A stretch of 64,000 nt of DNA from Halodesulfovibrio sp. MK-HDV (GTDB lineage Bacteria; Desulfobacterota; Desulfovibrionia; Desulfovibrionales; Desulfovibrionaceae). Where the stretch lies: the NCBI RefSeq assembly GCF_009914765.1, contig NZ_WYDS01000001.1, forward strand, positions 293,852 to 357,851, in the 5' to 3' direction. How positions within the stretch are numbered: the first letter of the stretch is position 1; every line of letters starts with the position of its first letter. The notes under the pieces are model-generated. The model was not told where the DNA came from. It did no database searches and was given only the letters and a program-made list of their open reading frames with translations. This document shows, one piece after another, positions 35,576 through 44,659 of the stretch. The position numbers and the translations under genes are program-made.

Positions 35576-37513
35576 ATGGCGTATGGATACACAGGGAAAA
35601 TTCTAAAAGTTAATTTGACTACACGGACACTCGCGGCTGATGAGCAGCCGGAGGCGTTTTATAGGCAATACATGGGCGGAAGTGCACTAAATATGCATTA
35701 CATGCTTACAGATATGCGTGCAGGCGTAGAACCACTGTCTCCAGAAAATTTGCTATGCTTTTCTGTAGGGGTTACAACCGGTGTTGCCGTTTCAGGTCTT
35801 AGTCGTCTTACCGTTACTGCCAAATCTCCACTTACTGGATGTATCGGCGACAGTCAGAGCGGTGGTTTTTTCCCTGCGGAGTTAAAATTTGCAGGGTTTG
35901 ATGCCGTCATCATATCCGGTAGGGCCGAATCTCCTGTGTATCTGGCTATCATTGATGGAAAACCAGAACTTCATGATGCCTGTAACTTATGGGGTAAAGA
36001 GACTGCAGAGGTTGAAAAAATTATTCGTTCCGAGCTTGGTGACGAAAAAATCAAGATTGCTCAGTGTGGCCCTGCCGGAGAAAAGCTGGTGCGCTTTGCT
36101 GCAATCATCAATAATGCCAATCGCGCCAACGGTAGAACCGGAATGGGTGCTGTGATGGGCAGTAAGAATCTGCGTGCTATTGCAGTTCGTGGTAAAAAAC
36201 GTCCCGCAGTTATGGATGTCACTGGGGTTAAAGCCTTGGCAAAAGAAGGTGCAAGGCGACTTCCTGACAGTATGGTCGAAGGACTGGGGAAATACGGTAC
36301 GGCATCCATTATTGAAGAACATCAGGAATGTGGGGGGCTTCCAACCCATAACTTCAACAATGGTGTGTTTGATGAAGGTTGGGAAGGTCTCTCTGGTCAG
36401 AAAATGTGGGATGAATATCGCCGCGGGCATGAGGAAGGCAAGCAGGATTCCCAAGGGCGTGATACCTGTTTCGGCTGTATTATTCGCTGCAAGCCGGTGC
36501 TTAAAATTGACGATGAAGATTTTAAAGTAGATCCGATTTATGGGGGGCCTGAGTACGAAAGCATTGCCACCTTTGGTTCGTATTGCGGGGTTTCCAGTAT
36601 GCCTGCGGTTGCTGCCGCAAACCAACTTTGCAATGCATACGGGGTTGATACAATCTCTTGCGGTGCCACAATTGCGTGGGCAATGGAATGCTACGAAGCT
36701 GGCCTGCTGACAAAAGATATGACTGGTGGCCTTGAGCTTACATTCGGTAACGGACATGCAATGGTTGAATTAACACGTCAGATAGCGCTTTGCAGCGGAT
36801 TTGGTGCAACGCTTTCTGAAGGTTCAGAAAAGGCAGCCAGTGCTCTTGGTTTTGGACATGAGTTTCTTATTACAAGTAAAGGTATGGAGACCCCTGCCCA
36901 TATGCCACAGCTTAAACGTAGTCTTGCATTGGTTTATGCAACAAACCCGTTTGGCAGTGACCATCAAAGTCATGAACATGATCCTTTTTATGAGGGAGAT
37001 GACTTTGCGGATTTTAAGAGCCGTCTTGCTGAAGTCGGTTTAGAAAAAGGTACACCAGAGTACGATCTAGGGCCGGAAAAAGTACGCTACACATGTGTTA
37101 CACAGCGATATTTCTCCTTTATGGACAGCCTTTGTATTTGTCAGTTTGCATGGGGACCCTCGTGGGAATTGTATGGGGCAAGTGATGTGACAGCTCTTTT
37201 TAAAGCGGTCACAGGCTGGGATGTTTCAGTGCAAGAGCAGCTTGATGTCGGAGAACGTAGGTTGAATATGATGCGTGCATTTAATGCTCGTGAGGGTATT
37301 GGACGTGAGCGGGATACTTTACCGAAAAAGTTTTTCAAATCGCCGTTGTCCAGTGGGCCCACAAAAGGGCTTTGTCTTAAAAAAGATGAATTTGAAAGTG
37401 CTCTTAGTGAATACTATAAGCAAAGTGGTTGGGATGAATCCACAGGGAATCCAACCCGTGAAACTTATTCACGCCTGCGCTTAGACTGGATTGCAGACCA
37501 GCTTAATATTTAA
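35576..37513 (+). CDS. aor: tungsten-type aldehyde:ferredoxin oxidoreductase
   Basis: 645 residues covering all three AOR domains. The N-terminal domain (1-200) has GKILKVNLTTRTL, SGLSRLTVTAKSPLTG and NRANGRTGMGAVMGSKNLRAIAV, typical pterin/phosphate-binding blocks. The [4Fe-4S] ligands are Cys298, Cys301 and Cys305 (DTCFGCIIRC) plus a late Cys in DSLCICQF (520 or 522). AOR enzymes oxidise aldehydes to acids and reduce ferredoxin, using a bis-molybdopterin tungsten centre. It is the last enzyme of the cluster; no NAD-dependent semialdehyde dehydrogenase is present, so it is the natural candidate to oxidise 2-oxoglutarate semialdehyde. A MoaD-like gene follows, as is common for AOR genes. Confidence 0.92.
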   Translation: MAYGYTGKILKVNLTTRTLAADEQPEAFYRQYMGGSALNMHYMLTDMRAGVEPLSPENLLCFSVGVTTGVAVSGLSRLTVTAKSPLTGCIGDSQSGGFFPAELKFAGFDAVIISGRAESPVYLAIIDGKPELHDACNLWGKETAEVEKIIRSELGDEKIKIAQCGPAGEKLVRFAAIINNANRANGRTGMGAVMGSKNLRAIAVRGKKRPAVMDVTGVKALAKEGARRLPDSMVEGLGKYGTASIIEEHQECGGLPTHNFNNGVFDEGWEGLSGQKMWDEYRRGHEEGKQDSQGRDTCFGCIIRCKPVLKIDDEDFKVDPIYGGPEYESIATFGSYCGVSSMPAVAAANQLCNAYGVDTISCGATIAWAMECYEAGLLTKDMTGGLELTFGNGHAMVELTRQIALCSGFGATLSEGSEKAASALGFGHEFLITSKGMETPAHMPQLKRSLALVYATNPFGSDHQSHEHDPFYEGDDFADFKSRLAEVGLEKGTPEYDLGPEKVRYTCVTQRYFSFMDSLCICQFAWGPSWELYGASDVTALFKAVTGWDVSVQEQLDVGERRLNMMRAFNAREGIGRERDTLPKKFFKSPLSSGPTKGLCLKKDEFESALSEYYKQSGWDESTGNPTRETYSRLRLDWIADQLNI

Positions 37514-37522
37514 GTATCTTAC

Positions 37523-37554
37523 TCCCGCAGTTTTTTAAATTGCGGGATTTTTTT
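37523..37554 (+). terminator. intrinsic terminator/attenuator between aor and the moaD-like gene
   Basis: TCCCGCA / TGCGGGA stem with an 11-base loop followed by seven T. The ribosome-binding site of the next gene (GGAG) begins directly after the T tract, so read-through is needed to express it from the aor transcript. Confidence 0.85.
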
Positions 37555-37563
37555 GGAGTGAAT

Positions 37564-37788
37564 ATGCCAGTAACAATCACATGCAAGGGGCTGCCCTCTT
37601 GGCCGAAGGAGCCTGTCACAATCATTATTGAGCAAGGATGGACAATCGCAGAGACTCTTGAGCTAGCGGGCATTACGAAAAAGAAGCACGGAATAATGGC
37701 TATTGTGAACGGGAAGCTTTGTTTACTAAGTACTCAGCTTAATTCACACGATAACCTAACCATCTATCCTAGAATGGGCGGTGGCTAG
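37564..37788 (+). CDS. MoaD/ThiS-family small sulfur carrier (74 aa)
   Basis: A ubiquitin-like sulfur carrier of 74 residues ending in Gly-Gly (PRMGGG), the site that is adenylated and thiocarboxylated. It has a ThiS-like LxxLtI pattern (LNSHDNLTIYPRMGGG). Such genes commonly follow AOR genes and help build or sulfurate the tungstopterin cofactor. ATG 37564 has GGAG five bases upstream; an in-frame TTG further up overlaps the terminator and is ignored. It is separated from aor by a terminator-like hairpin, so its dose may be set by read-through. Confidence 0.88.
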   Translation: MPVTITCKGLPSWPKEPVTIIIEQGWTIAETLELAGITKKKHGIMAIVNGKLCLLSTQLNSHDNLTIYPRMGGG

Positions 37789-37918
37789 GTGTTGATCCGT
37801 CACTTTAACTTTTGTTTGAATAATAGTTCACTAGCAGTAAAAATCGCCACAATTATTGCTCCTAATCACCCTTTCATTTTCTAACATTTCAAATCGGTAA
37901 TGTTCCAGTAATGCTTGA

Positions 37919-38358
37919 GCAAGCATCACTAAGCATTATGACCTCCGTAGAACAAAACGGAGGTCTTTTTTTGCTGCTGCAGCAGCGGGTATCGCAATCG
38001 CTTTTTCTTTTGCCGACAATGGTATTGAAATAACTCTTATTTGTGATGATGAAATTCTGCGTGTTGATTTTTCCTCTGTCACCGGAGGTGTGATTACCGT
38101 TGGAACTCCGAAAAATTTCACAGTATTCTTTTTCGGATTACTAATAGATACAGTTCGTTAAAAACGGTTAAGGTAAATTTGCGAGAAGCAATAGCTATTG
38201 CAGAGAACTCAGAAAATTGGTTCGCATACAAAGCGTATGTTGAATACTATGATAGTTGGGCAAACTATGAAATCCAGATGATAGTCAACAACAAGCCGCT
38301 TTAAATAATTATCGATCCAGAAATGGACGTATTGTTGGAAGACATAGAGGACGATTAG
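37919..38358 (+). pseudogene. decayed gene remnant
   Basis: Protein-like sequence scattered over two frames without an ATG. Frame 2 gives AGIAIAFSFADNGIEITLIC and on to a TAA at 38159. Frame 1 continues from 38161 with KTVKVNLREAIAIAENSENW...NNKPL, a TAA, and then IIIDPEMDVLLEDIEDD before TAG. The pieces read like one gene broken by a frameshift and a stop. I do not recognise the family. Its 5' end overlaps the terminator at 37940. Confidence 0.4.
37940..37972 (+). terminator. intrinsic terminator downstream of the moaD-like gene
   Basis: GACCTCCGT / ACGGAGGTC, a 9-bp stem with 8-base loop and seven T, about 150 bp after the moaD-like stop codon. Confidence 0.88.
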
Positions 38359-38481
38359 ACAAGCGCTATAATCGTAAAAAATTGAAGTCCCCCCCCTCTT
38401 CTGATTGCATTCTCTATTTTTCAACTACGTCTTTTTCTCTTTATGGGACGTGAATTTATCTTCATATTAAGGACCTTACTT

Positions 38482-39393
38482 ATGTTTCAAAAACGAAAAT
38501 GCTGTAACAGCATATTGATCATTTCTGCTGCACTTGTTTTGATTTTAGTATGCCTTAGTTATTGGTTCGACTGGGATGACAAAGCTTATTATCGCTGGAT
38601 GGATTGGCATGCTTCAGATGCACAAAAAGAAAGCGCGATTTGGCTTCCAGATTACCGTGTTGATGTGCAGGCATTGCAAATTCAAGATGTGGATAAGAAC
38701 GTATCGGGAATTACATACGATTACGACAATGACACACTATGGATTATTACAAATCAACCTCAAGAACTTATAGAACTGAATATGACGTTTGCACCGGTGA
38801 GGAGAATTCTTTTAGAGAATTTCTCTGATACCGAAGCCGTTGCTTATGTTGGCAACAACACGTTCGTCATCGCTGATGAAAGGGATTTTTCCATAGTGGT
38901 TGCACCGATTAATGCTCAGACTAAAGCACTGAACCGTAAGAACTTGCGTTTTATTACACTCAAGCAAGGCGGTTCAGATAACAATGGGCTTGAAGGGCTT
39001 GCTTTTGATGCAAAAGCAAAAGTTATTTATGCAGTGCAGGAACGTAATCCATTAAAATTGATTTCGGTAACAGGTTTGGTAGAAGGTACACAAGGCGTCG
39101 CTGTTGGTGTGCCGGCTCATATCGATATTAACGATTTTAATCTTGATGACTTGTCTGGCTTACATTTTGACGCAAAAACAGGCCACCTCCTCTTGTTAAG
39201 CGATGAGGCAAAACTACTTGCTGAGGTAAATAATGATGGCCATGCCGTCAGCTATTTCGATTTGGAAGCAGGTTTTAATGGTTTGCACGAGGACATTCCA
39301 CAGGCAGAAGGTGTTACACTTGATGCGCAAGGTAATCTTTACATAATCAGCGAACCGAACTTGTTTTACCGATTTACTAAAACCTCTCCATAA
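38482..39393 (+). CDS. YjiK/SdiA-regulated-family membrane-anchored protein
   Basis: About 303 residues. One N-terminal transmembrane anchor (residues 10-30) is followed by a periplasmic beta-propeller-like domain with the recurring pattern VSGITYDYDNDTLWIITN, TEAVAYVGNNTFVIADE, GLEGLAFDAKAKVIYAVQE, LSGLHFDAKTGHLLLLSDE and AEGVTLDAQGNLYIISEPN. This is the SdiA-regulated (YjiK) family, whose function is not established. The acidic residues closing each blade could bind calcium. AAGGA lies eight bases before ATG 38482; an upstream in-frame ATG at 38443 has no site. It is monocistronic with its own terminator. Confidence 0.82.
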   Translation: MFQKRKCCNSILIISAALVLILVCLSYWFDWDDKAYYRWMDWHASDAQKESAIWLPDYRVDVQALQIQDVDKNVSGITYDYDNDTLWIITNQPQELIELNMTFAPVRRILLENFSDTEAVAYVGNNTFVIADERDFSIVVAPINAQTKALNRKNLRFITLKQGGSDNNGLEGLAFDAKAKVIYAVQERNPLKLISVTGLVEGTQGVAVGVPAHIDINDFNLDDLSGLHFDAKTGHLLLLSDEAKLLAEVNNDGHAVSYFDLEAGFNGLHEDIPQAEGVTLDAQGNLYIISEPNLFYRFTKTSP

Positions 39394-39433
39394 CGAGTTT
39401 TGTTTCATAACGTTGGCGCACAACTTAATATAT

Positions 39434-39472
39434 AAAATGCCCGCTCTCACATGCTATGAGGACGGGCATTTT
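39434..39472 (+). terminator. intrinsic terminator after the YjiK-like gene
   Basis: AAAATGCCCG pairs with CGGGCATTTT across a loop that itself contains a short stem. Confidence 0.82.
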
Positions 39473-39592
39473 CTTGTATACTCATCCTCTTTTTTTTCTT
39501 ATTTGAGAGTCGTTTTTGATATACCGCTACATTGTTACCCAATTTTTTGATGTGTTTTGAAGTTGAATTTGTTGTTGAATAACAAATTTTTT

Positions 39593-39735
39593 GTCCCCAT
39601 CTCTCCTATGCTCATAGTGCTTTTTCGACGGGGACTCTTGTTGTAATGATTGGCGCTTTCGTAATCATAACGTGTGTTGGGATCTTTCTTTTGTAGCGCT
39701 GGAACCCGCTTTTTTGCGCTGGGTTCTTTTCTCTT
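39593..39735 (+). ncRNA. candidate small RNA with terminal hairpin
   Basis: Three successive hairpins: GTCCCC (39593-39598) with GGGGAC (39630-39635); ATGATT (39646-39651) with AATCAT (39663-39668); and GAACCC (39702-39707) with GGGTTC (39720-39725), followed by TTTTCTCTTT, a terminator-like end. There is no reading frame across it. I do not recognise an RNA family. Confidence 0.3.
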
Positions 39736-40175
39736 TACTCATTTTTGATTGGTGCCGTAGTGATGAGTTTGTTAATTCTTAAGAAATTTATTCCATTCTC
39801 TTCTAAGGATGTTGTAGATATTCATCAAAAAAGCTGGTTGCAAAGCTTTGGCAGCTTTCACAAGATTCCGAATATGTTGACCATGATGTCGAGGGCGGAA
39901 CAAGCACACGTATAACTGCCATTGCAGGCTGGAGTACAAAGCTTGCCCTACTCCTAATGTATTTTGTTGTCCTTTGGCTGTTTTTTGGTTGCAAAGCATA
40001 CTTATGAATTCAGCAGATTCTCGTAAGATTTCCTTGGATGCTCAGGCAATGGACAATATTTTTAGATGCTTGTCTCGGTCTACCAGCGTAGTACGTTAAC
40101 AATAGATCTTGTGGTGTTAGTGTTATCTTTTTCAGGCATTCCTGATGACAGGAGAATAGTTATGTCGTTTAATTC

Positions 40176-40226
40176 AAAAGTGTCTCTGCCATACCTTTTT
40201 AGGGAGTATGGCAGAGGCACTTTTTT
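40176..40226 (+). terminator. strong intrinsic terminator in the gene-poor region
   Basis: GTGTCTCTGCCATAC (40180-40194) pairs with GTATGGCAGAGGCAC (40206-40220; one G-U pair), preceded by AAAA and followed by six T. An AGGAG plus ATG lies just upstream at 40162, but its frame runs straight into the hairpin. The transcript it ends is not obvious. Confidence 0.82.
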
Positions 40227-40605
40227 GATTACTAGGTGATTCGCAAAACTGTGATGCGGGTTCTACTTTTTGACTCTGTATATTTGTCAACCCAGCAAAA
40301 ATTATACATAAATATAACACGAAGGATAGTGAAAAAATGCTGGACACCTATGCTCTCTACCTGATGAAAACAGGGAGTTTTTTCTCATCGTCAGGTAGTT
40401 ATCTGTTGGCTGTTCACTTTGTTTCAGGTTAAGATTTGCCATGGAGCATCACCATTGCTGATTGATCTTTTTTCATGAACCAATTAGGAATGCCACTTTT
40501 CGACCAATGTAATCAGAACATGGCGTAACTATGAAAAAAAGAGCCGCTAATCTGCTTAAGCAGCTCTTCATAGCCCAGCCTTTACTTTTGCACTAAGAGG
40601 CTACA

Positions 40606-43600
40606 ATGAACTGGAAATTTTTCGTTGCAACGAGACCGCGTAAGATTACAACTATCACTATAGGAACCCTGCTTTCACTTTTCCTGTTGTATGTTCTTGT
40701 AGGATTTCTTGTCATTGCGCCTGTCGCAAAGTGGCAGTTGGAGGAACAGCTCCCACCGCTGATTCAACGTAAGGTTACTATCGAAAAAGTACATCTGAAT
40801 CCTCTTACATTGCGGGTAGTCTTCGATAAAATAGCCATTGAAAAGAAAGATGGTAATGGTAACCTATTCTCCGTCACTACTTTTGAAGCACAATTATCTG
40901 CTAAATCTATTTTGGCGCTTGCTCCAATTGTCGCACATGTACGAATAGTTGAGCCAAAAATAAATATCACTCGCTACAAAGATGATAGTCTTTCTATTGA
41001 TGACATTTTAGAACATCAAGCCAAGTTGGCGGCGGAAGCTGCAAAAAATCCTGATCCTGATGAAGAGAAGAAAGACCAACGTATTTTCCCGTTTAAGGTT
41101 CTGAACTTGATTCTGGAAAATGGCGATATTGTGTTTAATGACGAGAAAGAAGACGCAGTTCAGACTATCAGTAAACTTTCTCTTGCTGTTCCGCTTGCTT
41201 CTTCGTTTGAAAGTGATTTTGACGAAGCGGTAACACCTAAACTTTCTATGCTTATCAACGGCACACCTTTTGATCTCGATGGATCAACCTATCCGTTTTC
41301 AAACAATCTTTTAACGAAGTTTTCTTTTGCTACAGACGAGATTCCTCTTGCCAGATATTGGAGATACGTCCCTATCGAGTCTCCAGTAGCTTTGACTTCC
41401 GGTGACATGAAAATTTCTGTTAACCTCGGGTTTAGCCGTCCTGTTAATAAGCCGATAGATTTGCATGTAGATGGTGTCGTAGAGCTTAAAAATCTTGCCT
41501 TAACGAAAAAAGATAAGGCCGAAGTTTTATCTATTCCGCATTTTACTTTGAAGCTTAAAGATTTTTCGCTGGCAGAGAGAAAAGTTTTTCTTGAAAGTAT
41601 AGAGATTGATTCGCCTTATGTTGAAGTCCACAGACAAAAGGATAATTCAATAAATTGGGCAACATATTTTGTTCCTCAGAAGGATAAATCTGTAGAGGTT
41701 GCCCAAAAAACCGCGACCAAATCAGCCACCAAATCAGCCACCAAATCAGTTACAAAATCAGTTACAAAATCAGCGACCAAGCCTGCGACAAAAACTGCGG
41801 CTAAGTCAGCTACCAAATCAGCTACAAAAGTAACTGACAAGCCAGTGGGCAAGGTAAAGCCTACAGACGAAGTGAAGCCTACAGATAAGGTAAAAACTAC
41901 AGGTAAAGTAAAGCCTGCGACCAAATCAGCGCCTGTAACTAAAGATAGTGTGCCTCCTGCCCCCCCGGGGGATGCAAAGACTAAAGATCAAGCAAAGACG
42001 GTAGCGAAAAGTGAACCAGTTCAGGATGCAACAAGCACTCCTGCTGCAGAAAAAAAGCCTGAGGGTGAGAAAGACCATTCCTTTACAGTGATTCTGGAAT
42101 CATTCTCTATTAAAAAAGGGAAAGTTCTTTTTAAGGACAGCACTGTTCCTGGCACATTTTCAACCACGCTGGCTCCAATTGAAATTATCGTTAAAAACAT
42201 AACAACAGAATCCAAGAGCTCTGCTGACGTTTCTGTTGTCGTGGGTGAGAAAAAAATGATTGAGGTTGTGGGTGGAGTGAGCCTTTCTCCTGTAACTGCC
42301 AACTTAAAAGCAACCATCAATAATTTAGGACTCGCTCAGTTTATGCCGTATATTGCGGCCGCTACCCCTGCCCAAATAGGTGGTGGCGTACTTAATGCAA
42401 CTGCTGATATTCAGGTCTCTACCAGTTCGGCAGCTGAAGTTTTGGTTAATATTGCCAATGGTAGTATCAAACTTCAGGATCTTGCTTTGACAGGGAAAAA
42501 TTTCAAAAAAGCCCCTATTATTCTGAAAACCCTCGCGGTCGACGGCGCAAATATTGACTTGAAAAAACAATCTGTTGCAATTGGGAATATTGGCTTCCTC
42601 GGGCCGGATATTACGATAACTAGAAGTAAAGATGGAATAGACATCATTTCTCTTCTGGTTGCAGAGTCCCCCGCTTCCGATGCAAAGCCTCTTACAAAAG
42701 CTCCCCAAAAAGCTTCAGGTGGTAGCCCTTGGAAATTGCGTATTCAGGGCGTTGCAGTAAAGAATGGTAAAATTACGCTCCACGATACAGCTCTTAAGAA
42801 AACTGTCATCACAAGTTTGAAAGACGTTGCGATAACAGCAAGCGACATTACGTTTGACAACAAGCCTTCTGCTTTTTCTGTTTCAACTGGTGTAAATGCA
42901 AAGAGTACCATTAAAGCAAAGGGTACCTTTGCTCACTCTCCCCTTGCGGTTGATGGCGATGTGAATGTTAAAAATCTAAATATTCCAGATTTCGCAGAGT
43001 ATATTAATGAATACTCAGAAGTAACCATAAGCAAAGGTACTGTGGATGCCACTGCTAAGGGAAATCTTTCTGTTCCGGAAACTGGTGACACTCAAATTAA
43101 GGTAGCTGCTGATGTTACTGTTAAGAATCTTTCAGCGGACAGCAATTCTGTTAAGGAACACATTGGCTCTGTTCAGCAGATTTCTGTTAAAAAGGCTGAA
43201 TTTGATTCTGCAAAAAATAGCGCTAACATCCAGTCAGTAGCCATCGTAAAACCTGAAACTAAAGTTGTTTTAGAGCGGAACGGGTCTACTAATATTGCAC
43301 GCGCCGTCCAAGGGAAGCCTAAAGGCGGTGGCGCTCAGAAAGCACAGCAACGAAACAGAGGTGCTGCGATTCAAGCTACAACGAAACCATTCGGCATTTC
43401 GATTGGCTCAATTTCCATTAAGAATGGTGCTGTAACTTTTCAGGATGCATCTATTTCTCCTAATGTTGTACTTGATATTGAAAACATCGCGGTGACATAT
43501 AAGCAGTTTAGTCTATCCAATAGAAAACCATCACCGGTTAATTTTTCAGCGACCTTACAGGGGCGAAAAATCTCTGCAACAGGCACTGTGAATCCTATGG

Positions 43601-44586
43601 CCTCGCCACTTGCGCTTAACATGATATTGAAACTGGACGACATTGGGCTGGATAAATTTAGTCCATATACCGTCAAGTACATTGCCTACCCTGTTAAAAC
43701 GGGCTCACTGAATGCGCATGTAAAATTAAAAATTCAGCAGAATAAACTTAATGCTGAAAATAAACTTTTATTCGAAGACTTCACGCTCGGCGAAAGAAAC
43801 GCGCAGTCAAAAGCACCGTCTGTACCTATTAAACTAGGTCTTTCACTTATGAGAGAACCAAATGGGAACATTCCGCTAACATTGCCAGTTACAGGCGACT
43901 TAAAAGATCCTAACTTCCATCTTAACCAGATTATTACAAAAACTCTGGTGAACATCATTGTTAAGGCTGCTGTTTCACCGTTTACCTTGCTAGGTTCACT
44001 AATTGGTGATGTTTCGCCTGAAGAGGCACAATACATTACCTTTAAGCCTGGTTCTGCGTTGGTTCCTAAGTCAGATATCAAAATGCTCACTAAGATTGCG
44101 TCAGTATTGAAAACAAAGACGTCTATTACCCTTGAATGTCTTGGACATTACAATACAGAGATCGATGTGAAAGGTTTGAAAGACCGTGCGCTTAGCATGG
44201 CTGTTAAAAAAGAATGGTATGACACTCTTTCAAGCGCCACAAAGAAAAATATTGATATTGAATCAGCGGCAATTCCAAGATTTAACTATGAGGAGTTTCT
44301 TAAGGCGGCGTACGAAAACGTCCCGGAAGGGAAAAATGACGGTCGCCCTGGCGGGGTCTTTGGATACGACGATCAGTCAGTGCAACAGATGGAAGAATAT
44401 CTTCGCAATTCTGTGGACACTTCGCATGAAGCATTGCGCAAACTCTCACTTGATAGAGCTGAGGCTGTTCGTAAAGTGATCATTGGCAATTCTCCAAAAT
44501 TGGAGAGTCGAGTGAAGGCTATTCAGGCGGGGGCAAGTAAACAGGACTCACATGCTACGTCTGTACAATTAAAATTAAAACAATAG
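40606..44586 (+). CDS. AsmA/DUF748-family large envelope protein
   Basis: 1326 residues. One N-terminal transmembrane helix (about 17-40) is followed by the DUF748 opening (VAKWQLEEQLPPLIQRKVTIEKVHLNP...), then long beta-rich AsmA-like segments exposed to the periplasm. A Thr/Lys/Ser/Ala low-complexity linker (about 366-440) of 12-base repeats separates two parts. The C-terminus (from about 1142: YITFKPGSALVPKSDIKML) resembles the OmpA-like tail found in this family. AsmA-type proteins form bridge-like structures implicated in moving lipids or in outer-membrane biogenesis. GAGG precedes the ATG. It is a single gene ended by a terminator; no partner is adjacent. Confidence 0.85.
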   Translation: MNWKFFVATRPRKITTITIGTLLSLFLLYVLVGFLVIAPVAKWQLEEQLPPLIQRKVTIEKVHLNPLTLRVVFDKIAIEKKDGNGNLFSVTTFEAQLSAKSILALAPIVAHVRIVEPKINITRYKDDSLSIDDILEHQAKLAAEAAKNPDPDEEKKDQRIFPFKVLNLILENGDIVFNDEKEDAVQTISKLSLAVPLASSFESDFDEAVTPKLSMLINGTPFDLDGSTYPFSNNLLTKFSFATDEIPLARYWRYVPIESPVALTSGDMKISVNLGFSRPVNKPIDLHVDGVVELKNLALTKKDKAEVLSIPHFTLKLKDFSLAERKVFLESIEIDSPYVEVHRQKDNSINWATYFVPQKDKSVEVAQKTATKSATKSATKSVTKSVTKSATKPATKTAAKSATKSATKVTDKPVGKVKPTDEVKPTDKVKTTGKVKPATKSAPVTKDSVPPAPPGDAKTKDQAKTVAKSEPVQDATSTPAAEKKPEGEKDHSFTVILESFSIKKGKVLFKDSTVPGTFSTTLAPIEIIVKNITTESKSSADVSVVVGEKKMIEVVGGVSLSPVTANLKATINNLGLAQFMPYIAAATPAQIGGGVLNATADIQVSTSSAAEVLVNIANGSIKLQDLALTGKNFKKAPIILKTLAVDGANIDLKKQSVAIGNIGFLGPDITITRSKDGIDIISLLVAESPASDAKPLTKAPQKASGGSPWKLRIQGVAVKNGKITLHDTALKKTVITSLKDVAITASDITFDNKPSAFSVSTGVNAKSTIKAKGTFAHSPLAVDGDVNVKNLNIPDFAEYINEYSEVTISKGTVDATAKGNLSVPETGDTQIKVAADVTVKNLSADSNSVKEHIGSVQQISVKKAEFDSAKNSANIQSVAIVKPETKVVLERNGSTNIARAVQGKPKGGGAQKAQQRNRGAAIQATTKPFGISIGSISIKNGAVTFQDASISPNVVLDIENIAVTYKQFSLSNRKPSPVNFSATLQGRKISATGTVNPMASPLALNMILKLDDIGLDKFSPYTVKYIAYPVKTGSLNAHVKLKIQQNKLNAENKLLFEDFTLGERNAQSKAPSVPIKLGLSLMREPNGNIPLTLPVTGDLKDPNFHLNQIITKTLVNIIVKAAVSPFTLLGSLIGDVSPEEAQYITFKPGSALVPKSDIKMLTKIASVLKTKTSITLECLGHYNTEIDVKGLKDRALSMAVKKEWYDTLSSATKKNIDIESAAIPRFNYEEFLKAAYENVPEGKNDGRPGGVFGYDDQSVQQMEEYLRNSVDTSHEALRKLSLDRAEAVRKVIIGNSPKLESRVKAIQAGASKQDSHATSVQLKLKQ
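41701..41840 (+). repeat. 12-bp in-frame repeats coding for TKSA/TKSV
   Basis: Tandem copies of a 12-base unit (ACCAAATCAGCC, with ACAAAATCAGTT variants) code for the Lys/Thr/Ser/Ala linker of the AsmA-like protein. Copy-number change would keep the frame and alter only the linker length. Confidence 0.75.
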
Positions 44587-44622
44587 ATTTATCCATAGGT
44601 TGACTTGCACATCGAGAAGTCG

Positions 44623-44659
44623 AAAGGCTGCACACATTCACGTGGGTGCAGCCTTTTTT
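44623..44659. terminator. intrinsic terminator after the AsmA-like gene
   Basis: AAAGGCTGCAC / GTGCAGCCTTTTTT with an acattcacgtgg-type loop. It also abuts the stop codon of the small minus-strand gene. Confidence 0.88.

Larger units (their letters stand above)
39473..40605. other. gene-poor 1.1-kb stretch
   Basis: No convincing protein gene. It holds a possible small RNA (39593-39735), a strong terminator (40176-40226) and several inverted repeats. One is CTACCTGA/TCAGGTAG (40357-40364 and 40391-40398); another is an AAGAGC-type hairpin at 40539-40568. A few very short frames with ribosome-binding-like sequences, for example 31 codons from about 40337, cannot be supported. The promoter of the AsmA-like gene must lie at the right end. 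Confidence 0.5.

Noticed and set aside
35987..36757. 256-codon minus-strand frame
   Set aside because: It lies opposite the aldehyde:ferredoxin oxidoreductase; Cys/His-rich text with no family similarity.
39772..39999. 75-codon minus-strand frame and a 50-codon plus-strand frame at 39763
   Set aside because: Neither has a good ribosome-binding site or any recognisable pattern, and they overlap each other.
40162..40242. Short frame after AGGAG in the gene-poor region
   Set aside because: It runs directly into the strong terminator at 40176-40226, so a functional peptide is unlikely.
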